Numbered from the stretch's first letter, positions 25,901-34,433 are shown. The stretch: 64,000 bases of DNA from Liolophura sinensis (GCF_032854445.1 NC_088307.1:24875953-24939952), one strand, 5' to 3'. Translations and numbers: made by a program. Notes: generated by a model from the sequence alone, not told the origin.

Positions 25901-28900
25901 GTAATCATGACGTTTTCACTTATGTTTGGAGGAAACTGGAGTGCCTGGGGGAAACCACCGATCTTTGGCAAGTTACCCATGAGCTTTCCCACGTATGACG
26001 ATGGTTTGACCAGCAAACGGCCACACGTGCGTCATCAGTAAAGATGAGCAGAGAAGCCTACAAATTCCCTGTCCAAAGCCGGTGTTAAAAGACGAGTGAA
26101 AGACAAGTGTTTCTAGCTCCTAATAAAAATGATGATGATGATGATGATGACGATGACGATGACGACGACGACGATGATGACTGATGTTAGTGTATCAGTG
26201 CTTGCTGATAATTAATGGCGATGATAGTAGGATGGTTTGCGCTCCAAATTGAAGATGATCTTCTTTACACTAAATTGTGACTGCGGCGTCACTAATAGAG
26301 AACACCTTATGTACAAAAACAGTGACTCCAGTGTGAAAGGCAAGAAATGATCACACGTTGCCAGTGAAATCGGGTCTCTTGTCCATGGGCGTCAGTTTGG
26401 GTTTTACTACACATATTTATGTAAATTTTTTAAAAAGTAGCAACTTATACGACCCCTAGCACCAGGACAAACTAAAAACAAATGCAGGGATGTTAACTGC
26501 GTCTAACCTTTTGGTCTGAACCACGATAACGGTAAGTGCTACATACTTATTTCTTGTGGGAAGCAAATTAGACATCAAAGAAGTGTGGCCTCCCTAAGTG
26601 ATTCAAGTTATCAAGCAGCTCATGTGTGTCGCAGATTCTAGTGATTCTGATGAAAAGTGGAAGAAAACACTGAATTCCGAGCTGAACCTAATGCTAAAAC
26701 GAGCAAACGAACCATCCACCTGTGCATTATAGAACGTTCAAGGATGCCAAGCACTGAGTAGTACTGGGCCTTTATAGTCTTGCGTAGTTACGTAAAATTA
26801 GATATTACCGAGGTACCTATTACAGACATAAGCTAATCGTGTCTAATATATTCTCTCCCAATACATTACATTACCTTACTAATTAGCTCATAAAATGACA
26901 AGAGCTTGGGCTTGAACTACTTAAGGCTTCCTTTGCTTGACCCCTTACATGGACAAATTACCTTCATCCATTGTCGCATTGCGCCGTAAGATTTACCTCC
27001 CTTCAGAAAGCGTTAAGCGTCAGTTTAACTTTGATATTAACTGCGGTGATCATAAGACAATGTTCCAACAACCGGTTCTAATTCATTAATCACCAGAACC
27101 ATTTCCGAAGGAATGTATGTATGCATCTATGTATGTGTGTGTGGAGGGGGGAGGGGCGGGAAGGGGGGGGGGGGTAGTATGCTTGGAGTTTTACATCGTA
27201 TTTAACAGTTTTTCAGTCATTTGACGACGAGGTACGAGAATTCATCGTGTGTTTGCATATTGTGTATTCTTATGGCAGGGCGAGCCCATGCTGCCGACGT
27301 GATACTGCCACTGAAGTATAACACAACAGACACCAGACATGACACCCCACCGAGTCACATTAAACTGACACCAGCCAGTCAGTCTTGTTTCTTTGCACAA
27401 TCTTGTATGTGATGGACGCCAATTAAGGCAGCAAGAAGTACCATTTTTAAAGTCTATGGTATGACTCGGCTGGGGTTTGATCTCATGTCGCCCGACTTCG
27501 AGGCGGTCATTCCCAAAGGAAGAGAAAAGGCCACACGCAAAAGGCATATGTGAAAAGGTCTTCGGCATGGTGTTAAGCACATGTCATATAAATAAATACT
27601 GGTGAATATAAACTACTGTTACTGTGCTGGACGAAAAATGAAGGGGCGAGGAGGATGGCATCACGTTTTTGCGCAAGGTATTCTCGGAAATTTGATGACG
27701 TCATACAAATTACCTGGGAATAGGAGGTAGTGGTATTTGTCGACACAGGTGACGTCATCACAGCACCAGACGCAACCAGGTCCTGGACCAGGAAGGCCCA
27801 GGGCACAGCGAATAGGATCGTGGAGCTCGTCACGGTGACAATGCTGAGAACAGTTTAAATGAAAATAAAACAGAGACTGTGGAAAGCAAATGAGCAAAAC
27901 GTCGCCCAGTGAAGCGTATTTTTACAGACAAGTAAATGGAATAACATATTACATTTGATGTTAGTATTTTTGCAGTAGAATGTCATCCTACTTTCCAAAC
28001 ACGCCACAAAACATATATCAAAGATCATTGGAACTGAACTTTCAGAATCAGGTTAAATGTGCAACATTGTCATGTGCGAAATATTTAAAGAAAAGACAAC
28101 AAATAACACAACAGTAATTTTCAAAGCCATTTTGTTCTGACGTGCACTGGTAACTCTACAAATCAACCTTTAACCTGAAATTCCTACGAGGCCATGGGAT
28201 CCGCCATATTAAAGAAACCATAAACACGATGGGTTACAGAAATCACTCACCACTGATTGGTTAAAAATAATAACATGACCGCGCTTTCGATTATTTCAAG
28301 TTGAAAGCTGTTTACTGCGTGGGTTATGAAACACCACACAAAGGAATAGTGTGCTTTTCCACCCAATATTTTAGGGTCAAACTCATGTTAGACGAAATCA
28401 CGCAGCCTATTTCATTGGACAAGTTCAATGACTGCTTAGTTGGCTGCTAAAAAGTGTTCGGTTTATTATCCCTCTAAGATGAAAACTGAAAATCCAACTT
28501 GTATAACTTACACGTTAGAGTTTGTCATAAACCAAATAAAGAAATCCGTTTGTTTCATCAATACTTCAAGTCATATTTGGCCTTGTGCACAAAATGAACC
28601 TTACCTCTGCTGGTCGGCAAGCGGTTTCCATGGCAATGCCATGCGGATCTTCGTGTGCGTGTATCTGGCAAACCTTAAAGCCACAGAAAAAAAGAAAATG
28701 GAAGTGGAATAAGGTATTCTAACTTTTTTTTACAGCTTATTACAAATTATTGTAACTATTACAAGTGAAGGGGCAATGATTGGATAATACTGCCACAAAG
28801 ATGTTATCGGTTTTTTGATACACTATAATTTTCTACGCTAGTGTTTTGCCACTAGTTAACATTTGTCAGAATTTTGTCTGTTTTGGATTGAACTTTTTGC

Positions 28901-30570
28901 CCGGCGTAACTACCGTTGTGCACATGCGCATCGTAAGTGTTTTTATTTATTTGATTGTTGTTTAACGCCATACTCAATACTTTTCACACATACGACTGTC
29001 ACAATAGAAAGAAAGTGCGGTACCTTTATCTGGCTTTCGTGAGAATAATACACTCTTGATTGTATTACAACGCATACCTCGTTTGCATTGCAGATTGAAT
29101 GAGGACCCGGGTGACATTCCAGCAAACCCTCGTGCGTCTTACAATCCGGGCAGTATAACTGAGCCAGTGAAAACCCTGGAAACATATATAAAAATGCAAA
29201 ATGAACAAGAACGTTTTATGCTATAGTTACTCTACAAGAGTTTAGTTTGTTTTGCATTCCGTTTAATATATGCAATAATGTAAAAATAAATGATTTTTGC
29301 AACCCCATAATTGGAAGCCCAAGCCATTTTGAAAAGTAAGGATGCAGTAAAATGTTCCCATGACCAAGAGTGTTTCACGAGGTTTACATTTTATTTATTT
29401 TCGGGATAGCTTTTTAACGCAGTACTCAAAACTTTTTCACTTATACGATGGCGGTCACATTTATTGATCGAAGTAACCTGACTTTCCGAAGAAAACCTTT
29501 GCACCTTCGGCAAGTTACTGACGAACTTTCCCACAGACTTGCACGCCATATTGGTGGAAGAGGTTTGCTGGATGTGGTCAAGAATCAACGCTAGACTGTG
29601 CCAAAAGACAAACGGAGCGCTATTTATCACATATTGTCACCCACGTCCCAAGAACACGGTGTCGCTACCATACTGTTCACCAGACAGCAGGGTCCCGATT
29701 TAAAAGCTGCTCCGTAACGTTGCGTGAAGCGCATGTCACCACGTTGACAAATGCATTCATTGTGTGTTGACGTTGTGACGTCACACCAGAGGGAAGTTAC
29801 GACTGTCATATAAAATGGGTCTCAAATAACGTGAAACTGTAGACGACTCAGTCAAAACAAACTGTATATACACGGTAAATTCTGCTAGAAAAATACCGGC
29901 CTTAACTTGGCGCCTGTACCCAATTAATTCATTATTTTATCTTATCCCTTTTGACGAGCAAAAGAAATTATACATCGTAAATTCGACTGTTCAAACCTTC
30001 CGTGTATTTTCAGTGCTGACTGCAGTTATCATATCAAAAGGTAATTAGCAAATTAACAGAATTCATATCCCCAGAAATAGGCCTGTAAGTTTAGGTGAGC
30101 ATTATCATTATCAAGTATATAGGTAAAATGCTCATTTAAGATAAAGTGACCAAATTTAAGACGTACAGTTCCTTGGCAATTCCATACTGTGCATTTGTAC
30201 ATGTAATATATGTCAACCTCTGAAGTCCAGCTCATGCTGTGCATGCGAAAGTCTGGCAGCAAACTGCGAATGGTCGTGGGTTTCCCCCGAGCTCTTCCTG
30301 ATTTCCTCCAGCCATAATGTCGTCGTATAAGTGAAATATTCTTGAGTTTGGCGTAAAACACCAATCAAATAAGCAAATAATTAAACCTTAATCTCTTTAT
30401 GTTTGTTAGTGTCTTTTTTATTTTATTTTATTCATTTCTTCGATTAATTTGTGATCTGGACTACACAGTCTGAAATAAAGACTTATTATTACTATTTTAT
30501 TATTATTTTGATCGTGAGTATACTTACCAGTTTGCCAGATGGCAATCACCGCCAACAACTTGAACCTCAT
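16734..30570 (-). CDS. Ten-exon gene for a secreted protein with three 12-Cys Ly6/uPAR-like modules
   Basis: The joined minus-strand exons are 30570-30528, 29175-29078, 28673-28605, 27843-27714, 25731-25568, 24217-24161, 23549-23417, 20658-20474, 19188-19126 and 16910-16734. They total 1119 nt, or 372 residues plus TGA. Every intron is GT-AG. Module-bordering introns are phase 1 and intramodule introns phase 0, so the reading frame closes without adjustment. Residues 1-20 are a signal peptide ending LAQ. Three modules follow (about 21-113, 140-231, 265-372), each with Cys spacing C-x2-C-x8-C-x6/7-C-x5-7-C-x12-16-C-x5/6-C-x10/11-C-x10-23-C-x2-CC-x4-C. The opening C-x2-C and closing CC-x4-C match Ly6/uPAR domains. 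The extra cysteine pair and the absence of the usual Asn after the last Cys do not. Ser/Thr/Pro linkers join the modules. No GPI or membrane tail is seen, so I infer secretion. Function is unknown; adhesive, matrix or defence roles are guesses. Confidence 0.78.
17010..17190 (+). repeat. Dispersed repeat Y, partial copy
   Basis: It shares TTTTACAATGAGTA, TGTCTAATTCCGCTTACC and AATCAAAGAGCAACTGAGAT with the other Y copies. A short local duplication of CAATTCATCGC is present. It lies in intron 9. Confidence 0.6.
17293..17755. repeat. 33-bp minisatellite, about 14 copies
   Basis: The unit is CTGGATATCAGAGCAGCACT plus ACTGACTCCAGGT, 33 bp. Because 33 is divisible by three and the unit lacks stops, it is open in several frames on both strands, with 151- and 146-residue artefact frames. 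It lies inside intron 9 of the three-module gene, so I treat it as noncoding. Confidence 0.88.
17790..18500. repeat. Imperfect inverted repeats of about 110 bp flanking 500 bp
   Basis: The left arm at about 17796-17910 contains GGGAGTTTTGAGTTCGAACT. The right arm, on the minus strand at about 18395-18495, contains GAGGAGTTTTGAGTTAGAAC and then TATGTGACC. The alignment is gapped. The interior includes a 63-codon plus-strand frame without support. It could be a fold-back or MITE-like element in intron 9. Confidence 0.4.
18650..18880 (-). repeat. SINE family C copy (diverged)
   Basis: The phrases TTAATGCCGTACTAAAAAAT, AGGAAACCGGAGTGCCCGG, AAGTTACTGAGGGACTTCTC and CCACATGTGACGTAC follow family C order. 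It lies in intron 9. Confidence 0.6.
19126..19188 (-). CDS. Exon 9 (M3): middle of module 3
   Basis: A 63-nt exon encoding ICMVEYDPHGHVHSRC then ERDRR. The acceptor is CATCTCCCTTGTAG and the donor CGCGTAAGTT (CGC followed by GTAAGTT). Phase 0 on both sides. It aligns with M2 at ICMV/VCMV and with M1 at DPHG. Confidence 0.72.
19535..19872 (+). repeat. Dispersed repeat X with fourfold tandem amplification
   Basis: The X core is followed by four to five copies of a unit of about 54 bp, TATCACACTGTCGTCGCTGC plus TCTGGTTTTACTCTC plus TATGCTGTACGTC. It is open in one frame (a repeated Thr-Leu-Ser-Leu-Leu-Trp frame), which I consider an artefact. It lies in intron 8. Confidence 0.75.
20150..20330 (-). 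repeat. Dispersed repeat X copy
   Basis: GAGAGTAAATCCAGAGCAAC, GTAACCGGTGAAATCCGG, an AGGGTTTTTGTTCTAA phrase and CAGCACCATGGCC lie in family order. It lies in intron 8. Confidence 0.65.
20474..20658 (-). CDS. Exon 8 (A3): linker 2 and start of module 3
   Basis: The acceptor is TTTGCTTTAACAG (phase 1). A Thr/Pro-rich linker (MTTPTSMPLTTLPALPVSTT, then PHPLGPGGE) is followed by INCHVCEDAHHIDDC and LRHPTYCHLDRNE. The donor is AATGAG followed by GTGAGT, phase 0. Confidence 0.8.
21114..21136 (+). repeat. Left terminal inverted repeat of the Tc1-like element
   Basis: This 23-bp sequence is identical to the reverse complement of 22621-22643. It lies on the transposase 3' side. Confidence 0.93.
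21309..22316 (-). CDS. Tc1-like transposase, DD34E, 335 aa
   Basis: This is a cut-and-paste transposase that binds the element's inverted ends and inserts at TA. Residues about 1-55 form a helix-turn-helix (GRFQAGESQSSISRRLHVSQ, then STISRL), followed by a GRPR-like SRPR linker at 56-59 and a second DNA-binding helix set to about 112. The catalytic DDE domain has D149 (WFSDESRF), D237 (QQDNARPHTA) and E272 (DLNPIEHLW), with exactly 34 residues between the last two, the Tc1 signature. The length matches full Tc1 transposases (about 340 aa). The ATG at 22316 opens the conserved N terminus. No stop, frameshift or intron is present. The terminal repeats lie 304 bp from the start and 172 bp from the stop. 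Confidence 0.95.
   Translation of the reverse strand: MPRLDTVTRNIAIGRFQAGESQSSISRRLHVSQSTISRLAARYNNTGTTNDRRRSSRPRVTTAAQDRYISVLHLRDRCATAESTAASIPGLRRISGQTVRNRLREHGLRARRPYVGIVLRPHHRANRLRWCNNVTAWNLRNWRRIWFSDESRFLFQRRDGRNRVYRRAHERYAPNCVRQVDRFGGGSVMMWAAISYTGRTNLVHVQGNLTAVRYRDTILQPHLLPVIDVQRELFQQDNARPHTARVTRDFLAENNINVLPWPSRSPDLNPIEHLWDELDRRLRQSQPQPQTLQEQVACLQEEWQNIPQASIQRLIQSMTRRVRTVIRARGGHYRY
22621..22643 (-). repeat. Right terminal inverted repeat of the Tc1-like element
   Basis: It is identical to the left end over 23 bp, after which similarity stops. It lies on the transposase 5' side. Confidence 0.93.
22898..23351. mobile_element. Putative MITE with 16-bp inverted ends
   Basis: TTAAAGGGGAAGAAAA at the left pairs with TTTTCTTCTCCTTTAA at the right with one mismatch, enclosing about 420 bp. 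The interior has an 81-codon open frame without family features. It lies in intron 7 between exon 7 and the Tc1-like element. No target duplication could be fixed. Confidence 0.5.
23417..23549 (-). CDS. Exon 7 (B2): end of module 2
   Basis: The acceptor is TCGGTGTCGTCAG; the donor is CCCA followed by GTGAGT, phase 1. It encodes FCRSVVHDNNTMDCYEGTLL, NSDV, then CAFCCEAPGCMEKV. The Asn-Asn-Thr is a potential N-glycosylation site. Cysteines 7-12 are all present. Confidence 0.8.
23790..23905 (-). repeat. Dispersed repeat X fragment
   Basis: ATAGCTGGCAAATGGTCACA, then a GGGTTTTATTCTAACTGTTC phrase and ATGTAAATACTTAA in family order. It lies in intron 6. Confidence 0.65.
24161..24217 (-). CDS. Exon 6 (M2): middle of module 2
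   Basis: A 57-nt exon encoding VCMVFYNKGRITSFCRSDE. The acceptor GTCGGCAG has a weak pyrimidine tract. The donor GATGAG followed by GTAAGA is strong. Both sides are phase 0. It parallels M3 (ICMVEYDPHG...), which supports it despite its size. Confidence 0.72.
25155..25290 (-). repeat. SINE family A fragment
   Basis: TTTGGTTGGTGTTTTAGCCG, TACTCAAGAATATTTCACTC and ACGGCGGCGATTGGCATT match the core. It lies in intron 5. Confidence 0.75.
25568..25731 (-). CDS. Exon 5 (A2): linker 1 and start of module 2
   Basis: The acceptor is TCTCACTTCAG (phase 1). A 28-residue Thr/Ser-rich linker, including KPTTAASLTTHASMSTV, leads into NCYLCEGATAVAEC and LAHPHDCELTQE, cysteines 1-4. It ends GAG followed by GTGCGT, phase 0. 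The linker is likely O-glycosylated by composition (inference). Confidence 0.8.
25865..26045 (-). repeat. SINE family C copy
   Basis: TTTATTTGATTAGTGTTTAT, GTTTGGAGGAAACTGGAGTG, GATCTTTGGCAAGTTACCCA and CAGCAAACGGCCACACG follow family order. It lies in intron 4. Confidence 0.7.
26129..26190. repeat. (GAT/GAC)n microsatellite
   Basis: About 20 units of GATGATGATGACGATGACG type. It lies in intron 4. Confidence 0.9.
26320..26475 (-). repeat. Dispersed repeat X copy (diverged)
   Basis: AGTGTGAAAGGCAAGAAATG, ATCACACGTTGCCAGTGAAA and CAGTTTGGGTTTTACTACAC, then AGCACCAGG. It lies in intron 4. Confidence 0.55.
27144..27174 (+). other. G-rich tract, potential G-quadruplex
   Basis: Successive runs of six, four, three and twelve G occur with short loops (GGGGGGAGGGGCGGGAAGG and onward), following a GT-rich stretch. 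It lies in intron 4. Confidence 0.6.
27714..27843 (-). CDS. Exon 4 (B1): end of module 1
   Basis: The acceptor is AAACTGTTCTCAG and the donor CCCAG followed by GTAATT, phase 1. It encodes HCHRDELHDPIRCALGLPG, PGPG, then CVWCCDDVTCVDKY, cysteines 7-12 with the closing C-x2-CC-x4-C. The Gly/Pro stretch between Cys8 and Cys9 foreshadows the collagen-like insert of module 3. Confidence 0.78.
28605..28673 (-). CDS. Exon 3 (M1): middle of module 1
   Basis: A 69-nt exon follows a long pyrimidine tract and TTTAAG acceptor, and is followed by GTAAGG. It encodes VCQIHAHEDPHGIAMETAC then RPAE, cysteines 5 and 6. It aligns with the M exons at 24161 and 19126 (each begins V/I-C and has a second Cys close to the donor). 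Confidence 0.72.
28945..29025 (-). repeat. SINE 3' fragment
   Basis: TATTTATTTGATTGTTGTTT and AACGCCATACTCAATACTTT, in intron 2 about 50 bp from the donor of exon 2. Confidence 0.65.
29078..29175 (-). CDS. Exon 2 (A1): first half of module 1
   Basis: The acceptor is TATATATGTTTCCAG. The exon encodes the end of the signal peptide and then LYCPDCKTHEGLLEC and HPGPHSICNANE, contributing cysteines 1-4 (C-x2-C-x8-C-x7-C). It ends GAG followed by GTATGC, phase 0, like the other two A exons, which also end in Glu. Confidence 0.78.
29388..29625 (-). repeat. SINE family C copy
   Basis: ATTTTATTTATTTTCGGGAT, TTAACGCAGTACTCAAAACT, CGATGGCGGTCACATTTATT, TCGGCAAGTTACTGACGAAC and ATATTGGTGGAAGAGG. One of the better family C copies. 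It lies in intron 1. Confidence 0.75.
30218..30389 (+). repeat. SINE family A copy, truncated head
   Basis: AGTCCAGCTCATGCTG, AATGGTCGTGGGTTTCCCCC, CGTCGTATAAGTGAAATATT and GTAAAACACCAATCAAATAA. It ends about 140 bp before exon 1's donor, in intron 1. Confidence 0.8.
30528..30570 (-). CDS. Exon 1: signal peptide of the three-module protein
   Basis: It encodes MRFKLLAVIAIWQT plus one base (phase 1), ending at ACTG followed by GTAAGTA, a strong donor. An in-frame TAA lies seven codons upstream and no other Met intervenes, so the start is fixed. The -3 base is A. Joined to exon 2, the peptide continues GFSLAQ, giving a standard signal peptide with cleavage likely after LAQ. Confidence 0.75.
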
Positions 30571-30792
30571 AATCACGTCTGTAAGCCTGAATTAATACTC
30601 CACACAAAGGGAAAAAAAAAATCAACCTCTCACCAGAAAATCGTACTCCTCACAGCGACAAAAGTTTGACCTATTGACCGCGTGTGACAATGTCTTCATT
30701 CAGGCTGTATAATCAACACATACACATAAAAACGTTTCAGATGTCCGCCTTAATCTTGTTTTGTGCACATTTTAAAGAGAAAAGAATACATA

Positions 30793-30794
<2 letters not shown>

Positions 30795-30871
<77 letters not shown>
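30795..30871. repeat. (TA)n microsatellite, about 38 uninterrupted units
   Basis: A 77-bp uninterrupted TA run. It lies 225 bp upstream of the start codon of the three-module gene, so it is in or near its promoter or 5' leader. Confidence 0.97.
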
Positions 30872-30875
<4 letters not shown>

Positions 30876-31728
30876 AATTAGTACATACACTGGTTTAGAA
30901 CGATTTTTGTTGTTGTTGCTGTTATTTTCCGACCTTGACCCCAGCGATCTTGAGGTTTAAGATTTCTGTATAAAATTGTCTAATGGAGGCAGTGATGTAA
31001 TTCGAGTGTAGATATTGTGGCACTTGCGCTGAGCGGAGTGTGGTGGACGATATGAAGTATGTGGTTTACTTTTGATAACATCACAATACCTTATCACTTG
31101 TGAGAAAATCACGTCTGTTACTGATAGTTTTGCTCGCTTTTCTTGGCATATGGGGAAAGCGGAAAGTCTGATAGAGAAATCGTTAAAAAGCGAACAACAG
31201 TCAGCTGTTCAACACTGAGGAGCCATTTCACGTGCAAGTCAAACATCGAACAGGCCATCCAAGTTCACTCTTGTCAATGGCATGCTGTTGTTGTATTAAT
31301 TGTTGTTTTAATGAGTGTTACATGCATTCCAAAATACAAATGTTCCAGCTTCCTTCGTCACTCCACCGTCGAGATATCGGTTTTAAAATACAAAGGATCC
31401 ATTTTGTAATTGGTGGATTTCTTTCAGAGGTCAACCGGTAAGGTCACTCTATCACGTGCAAGAAACGATCGGCTATGCCGTCCTCAAACTACTTGTCAGC
31501 GCCATGTTTGAACTACTTCGTGTAAATAACACTCACCTTCACTGATATATCGTTCATTTTTGCCGCACGTGCATTTCTAAGGGTACATTGAAGAAAGGAT
31601 GGTGAATTCTTTATTAATGATTTTCAAAAATGCTGCCCCATACCTGCGTCGAGCATTGATGCGCCAATGGCTCGTAGCTGCTGGGAGATAGTATGTAAGG
31701 AGTAAAAATTTATTTATGAAAAATTCCG
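30872..31728. other. Presumed upstream region of the three-module gene; no gene recognised
   Basis: No TATA box or other core promoter motif can be assigned. On the minus strand, GTGAAG followed by GTGAGT at 31537/31536 is a perfect donor. It is preceded by ATG AAC GAT ATA TCA, so an untranslated or alternative first exon ending there is possible but unproven. Confidence 0.3.
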
Positions 31729-31812
31729 TTAAGGGTTTTATTCTAACTGTTCATGTAAATGCTTAAATAGTAGCAACTTATACCCCTCCAGCCACCATGG
31801 TTTAATCAGAAT
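31729..31812 (-). repeat. Dispersed repeat X fragment
   Basis: AAGGGTTTTATTCTAACTGT, ATGTAAATGCTTAAATAGTA, then CAGCCACCATGG. Confidence 0.65.
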
Positions 31813-31904
31813 TAGGTCAAACAAATTACAGTGATACTAATTGTGATTTATTAGACACTGGTCTATATAATTACTATTAAAATTATGACGTACTAATTCA
31901 TTTA

Positions 31905-32130
31905 TCTCATTGTTGCTTATAACAGCGGGTTAAAGTACTTTTCACTTTTTCGATGGCGCTCACTTTCATGGGCGGAGAAAACAGGAGTGCCCGGGGTACA
32001 CTACTGACGATTGGCAAGTTATTGACGAGCTTTGTCACGTGCGCCGTACAGATATGCATACTATATTGGTGGAAGACATGTAGTCTTCAACGAACAGCCA
32101 CACGTGTGTCGTTGAATGGTAAGCGTCTCT
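31905..32130 (-). repeat. SINE family C copy
   Basis: TTCGATGGCGCTCACTTTCA, CAGGAGTGCCCGGGGTACAC, ATTGGCAAGTTATTGACGAG, ATATTGGTGGAAGAC and AACAGCCACACGTGTG. The TTTATTTGATT start is eroded. Confidence 0.65.
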
Positions 32131-34079
32131 AGATCTAACCGCCAGTGTTCAACCAGCTGCGAGAGGACAGAGCAAAACAATCCTTTGCTACAGACGGGAA
32201 GAAATGTTTACGAGTTCTCCATTCCGTTGTCACGATGTTAGAATCACCTTTATGAATGTTGAATCCGAACCGTGTCCTATAGCTCTGACTTTGCCGCTCG
32301 AATTCCACCACGTTCAGGTGACCAATCCATCACTCGCTCACCAGATCAATCACATTATTCAGTGGGAAGGTTTCAGCATGCCCACCTGTACCTTTCAGTC
32401 TCCAGTTACGTGTGATCGGTTACCTTTGATCGGCTCAGGTGTGACTTGAGTGCGTTTCAGACTCGATGTCAGCCACGCAAAGTATTGCTGCTGCCGTTAT
32501 CTGTCTAGCAGCCTGTGACGGATGCTCTTGTGACGGATACTTTCCTTGTGTTGTGCTCAATGCAGACTTCATACGCGAAAGGTAGTGCGTCGGCTTTAAT
32601 TCTGCCCCATTTCTAACAGAGTCTTACGTGGAGAAATGAGACTGCCTTTTCTTGTGCTAAAGATATCTTAGCAGCTGGTGAAGTCCTTCCAAAAACTGCA
32701 TGTTGTAAGAAAGATATGGTGCAAAATTAGGGAAATTGCTCCGTACTAGAAGTCTAAACGCCCACAAATCAGGCGTTGTCACTCATTTCTGCCCGAGCGT
32801 TGCTGTCTTTAACTATATTCGTGTTGAAGCCAAGTTTACAACAGGATACAAGTCATCGTGTATACAGATGGCAGAACACACAATTTGTTCAAAATGTCAA
32901 CAACGTTACAACAGAGGCTGTTTTCACGTGATAGAGGTCTAATGAAACTACGGCGAAATGTTGTAGTTGGAATTTGAGTTCGGTTGTTCAAATAAGTTTA
33001 TAGGGTGAATGACTTTCATTGAAAGGTGGCCTCAGTGCTAAAAGATTCGTTGATTTGTAAACAGGTTTGTATGGGACCGAAGAACTTGATTGCAATCATG
33101 CACGTAAACTTGAAGGAGTGGCAGTATGCCACGAGATCAGAATATTACCTATCCTAAAATCGACTTAATCGACGATAGATAGGCAATAGTCATTAATGTC
33201 TTTAATCGAGAATCGGCTTTTAGTAGTACATTCGAACCAAGTCTTGTTAAGCAAACTTACGGCCTATGGTTTATTTCACAACGATTAAGTTACAACAGTG
33301 TACATTGTTTTGAAACTGTAAAGTCTGTATATGTGGATCTGAAGAATACGTGGTTAGGCTTCGCTCTGGATAATTTCTTTTTGCATCAGCGTTGAATGAC
33401 GAATATTGGCGATGCAAAATGCATGTCTCTGATTCTGGATTTCATGGACTTGGTGTAGGCCTGCATATTTTTCTTTCGCATATATTCACCGGTACACGCC
33501 GAATTCGGCACAATCTTTCAGTAGATGAGTTGGATAATTTGTTTCATTGAAAAACCTAATGAAAGGCATGCGAAGTCTGCCATTAAAGTTCACAGGTCTG
33601 TATACAATGCATTGATAACAAGTCTGGTGATAAGGCGATCACATCTCGGCGCCCAAAAAATTTGCTCGTCATACCAATACGTCCACTCCCCTGAGGCTTG
33701 TCAATGGCAAAACAAAAACTCAAGAAGGCAATGCTTATACCACGAAAGGATTTTGTTAATTTCGCTAATTTTAACACGGTATGCACTTTCTAGTTCACGA
33801 CAGCCGTTTTGCCATCTTCGTGTAGATTAGTTGCGACCAAGGAGTAGGCGGCTGATTTTTGAAACTTTTGGCGTATTCTAGATGGTAAGTCGATTAAGTA
33901 TGTGACAAATGTTGCTTTGTTATGTGAAACCTGATTAGCTGACCGTTCAGTAAAGGACAATAACTTTTACTTTCTCCAATTGCTGGATAGGCGGCGCTTC
34001 TTACGTCTAACAGTTAAATACCCTGTGCGAGACACCACACAGCTTTAACGGTGTGTATGTTGACCAGGTGCTGAAGTAT
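32131..34079. other. No gene recognised
   Basis: Open frames of 67-101 codons at 32204-32449, 32736-32942 and 33525-33830 have no start, splice or domain support and no consistent coding bias. Confidence 0.4.
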
Positions 34080-34196
34080 TTATTTCAATGGTTTTTTACA
34101 CCGTACTCAAGAATATTTCACTAATACGACGGCGGGCAGAGCTCAGGGGAAACGAACGACCATCCGGAGGTTGCTGTCAGAACTTTCCACGTGCGA
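34080..34196 (-). repeat. SINE family A fragment
   Basis: ACACCGTACTCAAGAATATT, TCACTAATACGACGGCGGGC and ACGACCATCCGGAGG match the core. The tRNA head is missing. Confidence 0.75.
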
Positions 34197-34375
34197 CCTG
34201 AGAGGGAGCCGTCATGATCCACGATTTGAAACAGGCCCTGTTAGTCGATTGGTGTAAAATTAATTTGCAGTTGGAATAAATCCGCGTGCTGTGAGAGTAA
34301 TAGTTTGCACGAATGTGTAACATTGTTTGACGTGCTCTAGGGGGTTGTTTGCAGTGACGTTCCAATCGTTGCAAC

Positions 34376-34433
34376 ATGAAGGTACTACAACAATTACTGG
34401 GACCAAGGCCTTGGGATCCTATCAACGGTCAAG
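34376..34433 (+). CDS. Weak candidate first exon (partial gene)
   Basis: The ATG at 34376 (A at -3, in-frame TGA seven codons upstream) opens MKVLQQLLGPRPWDPINGQ. It runs into CAAG followed by GTAAGT, a consensus donor, phase 1. The peptide is not a clear signal sequence and I do not recognise it. I could not identify a downstream exon, so this may be a chance ATG near a good donor. Confidence 0.25.
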
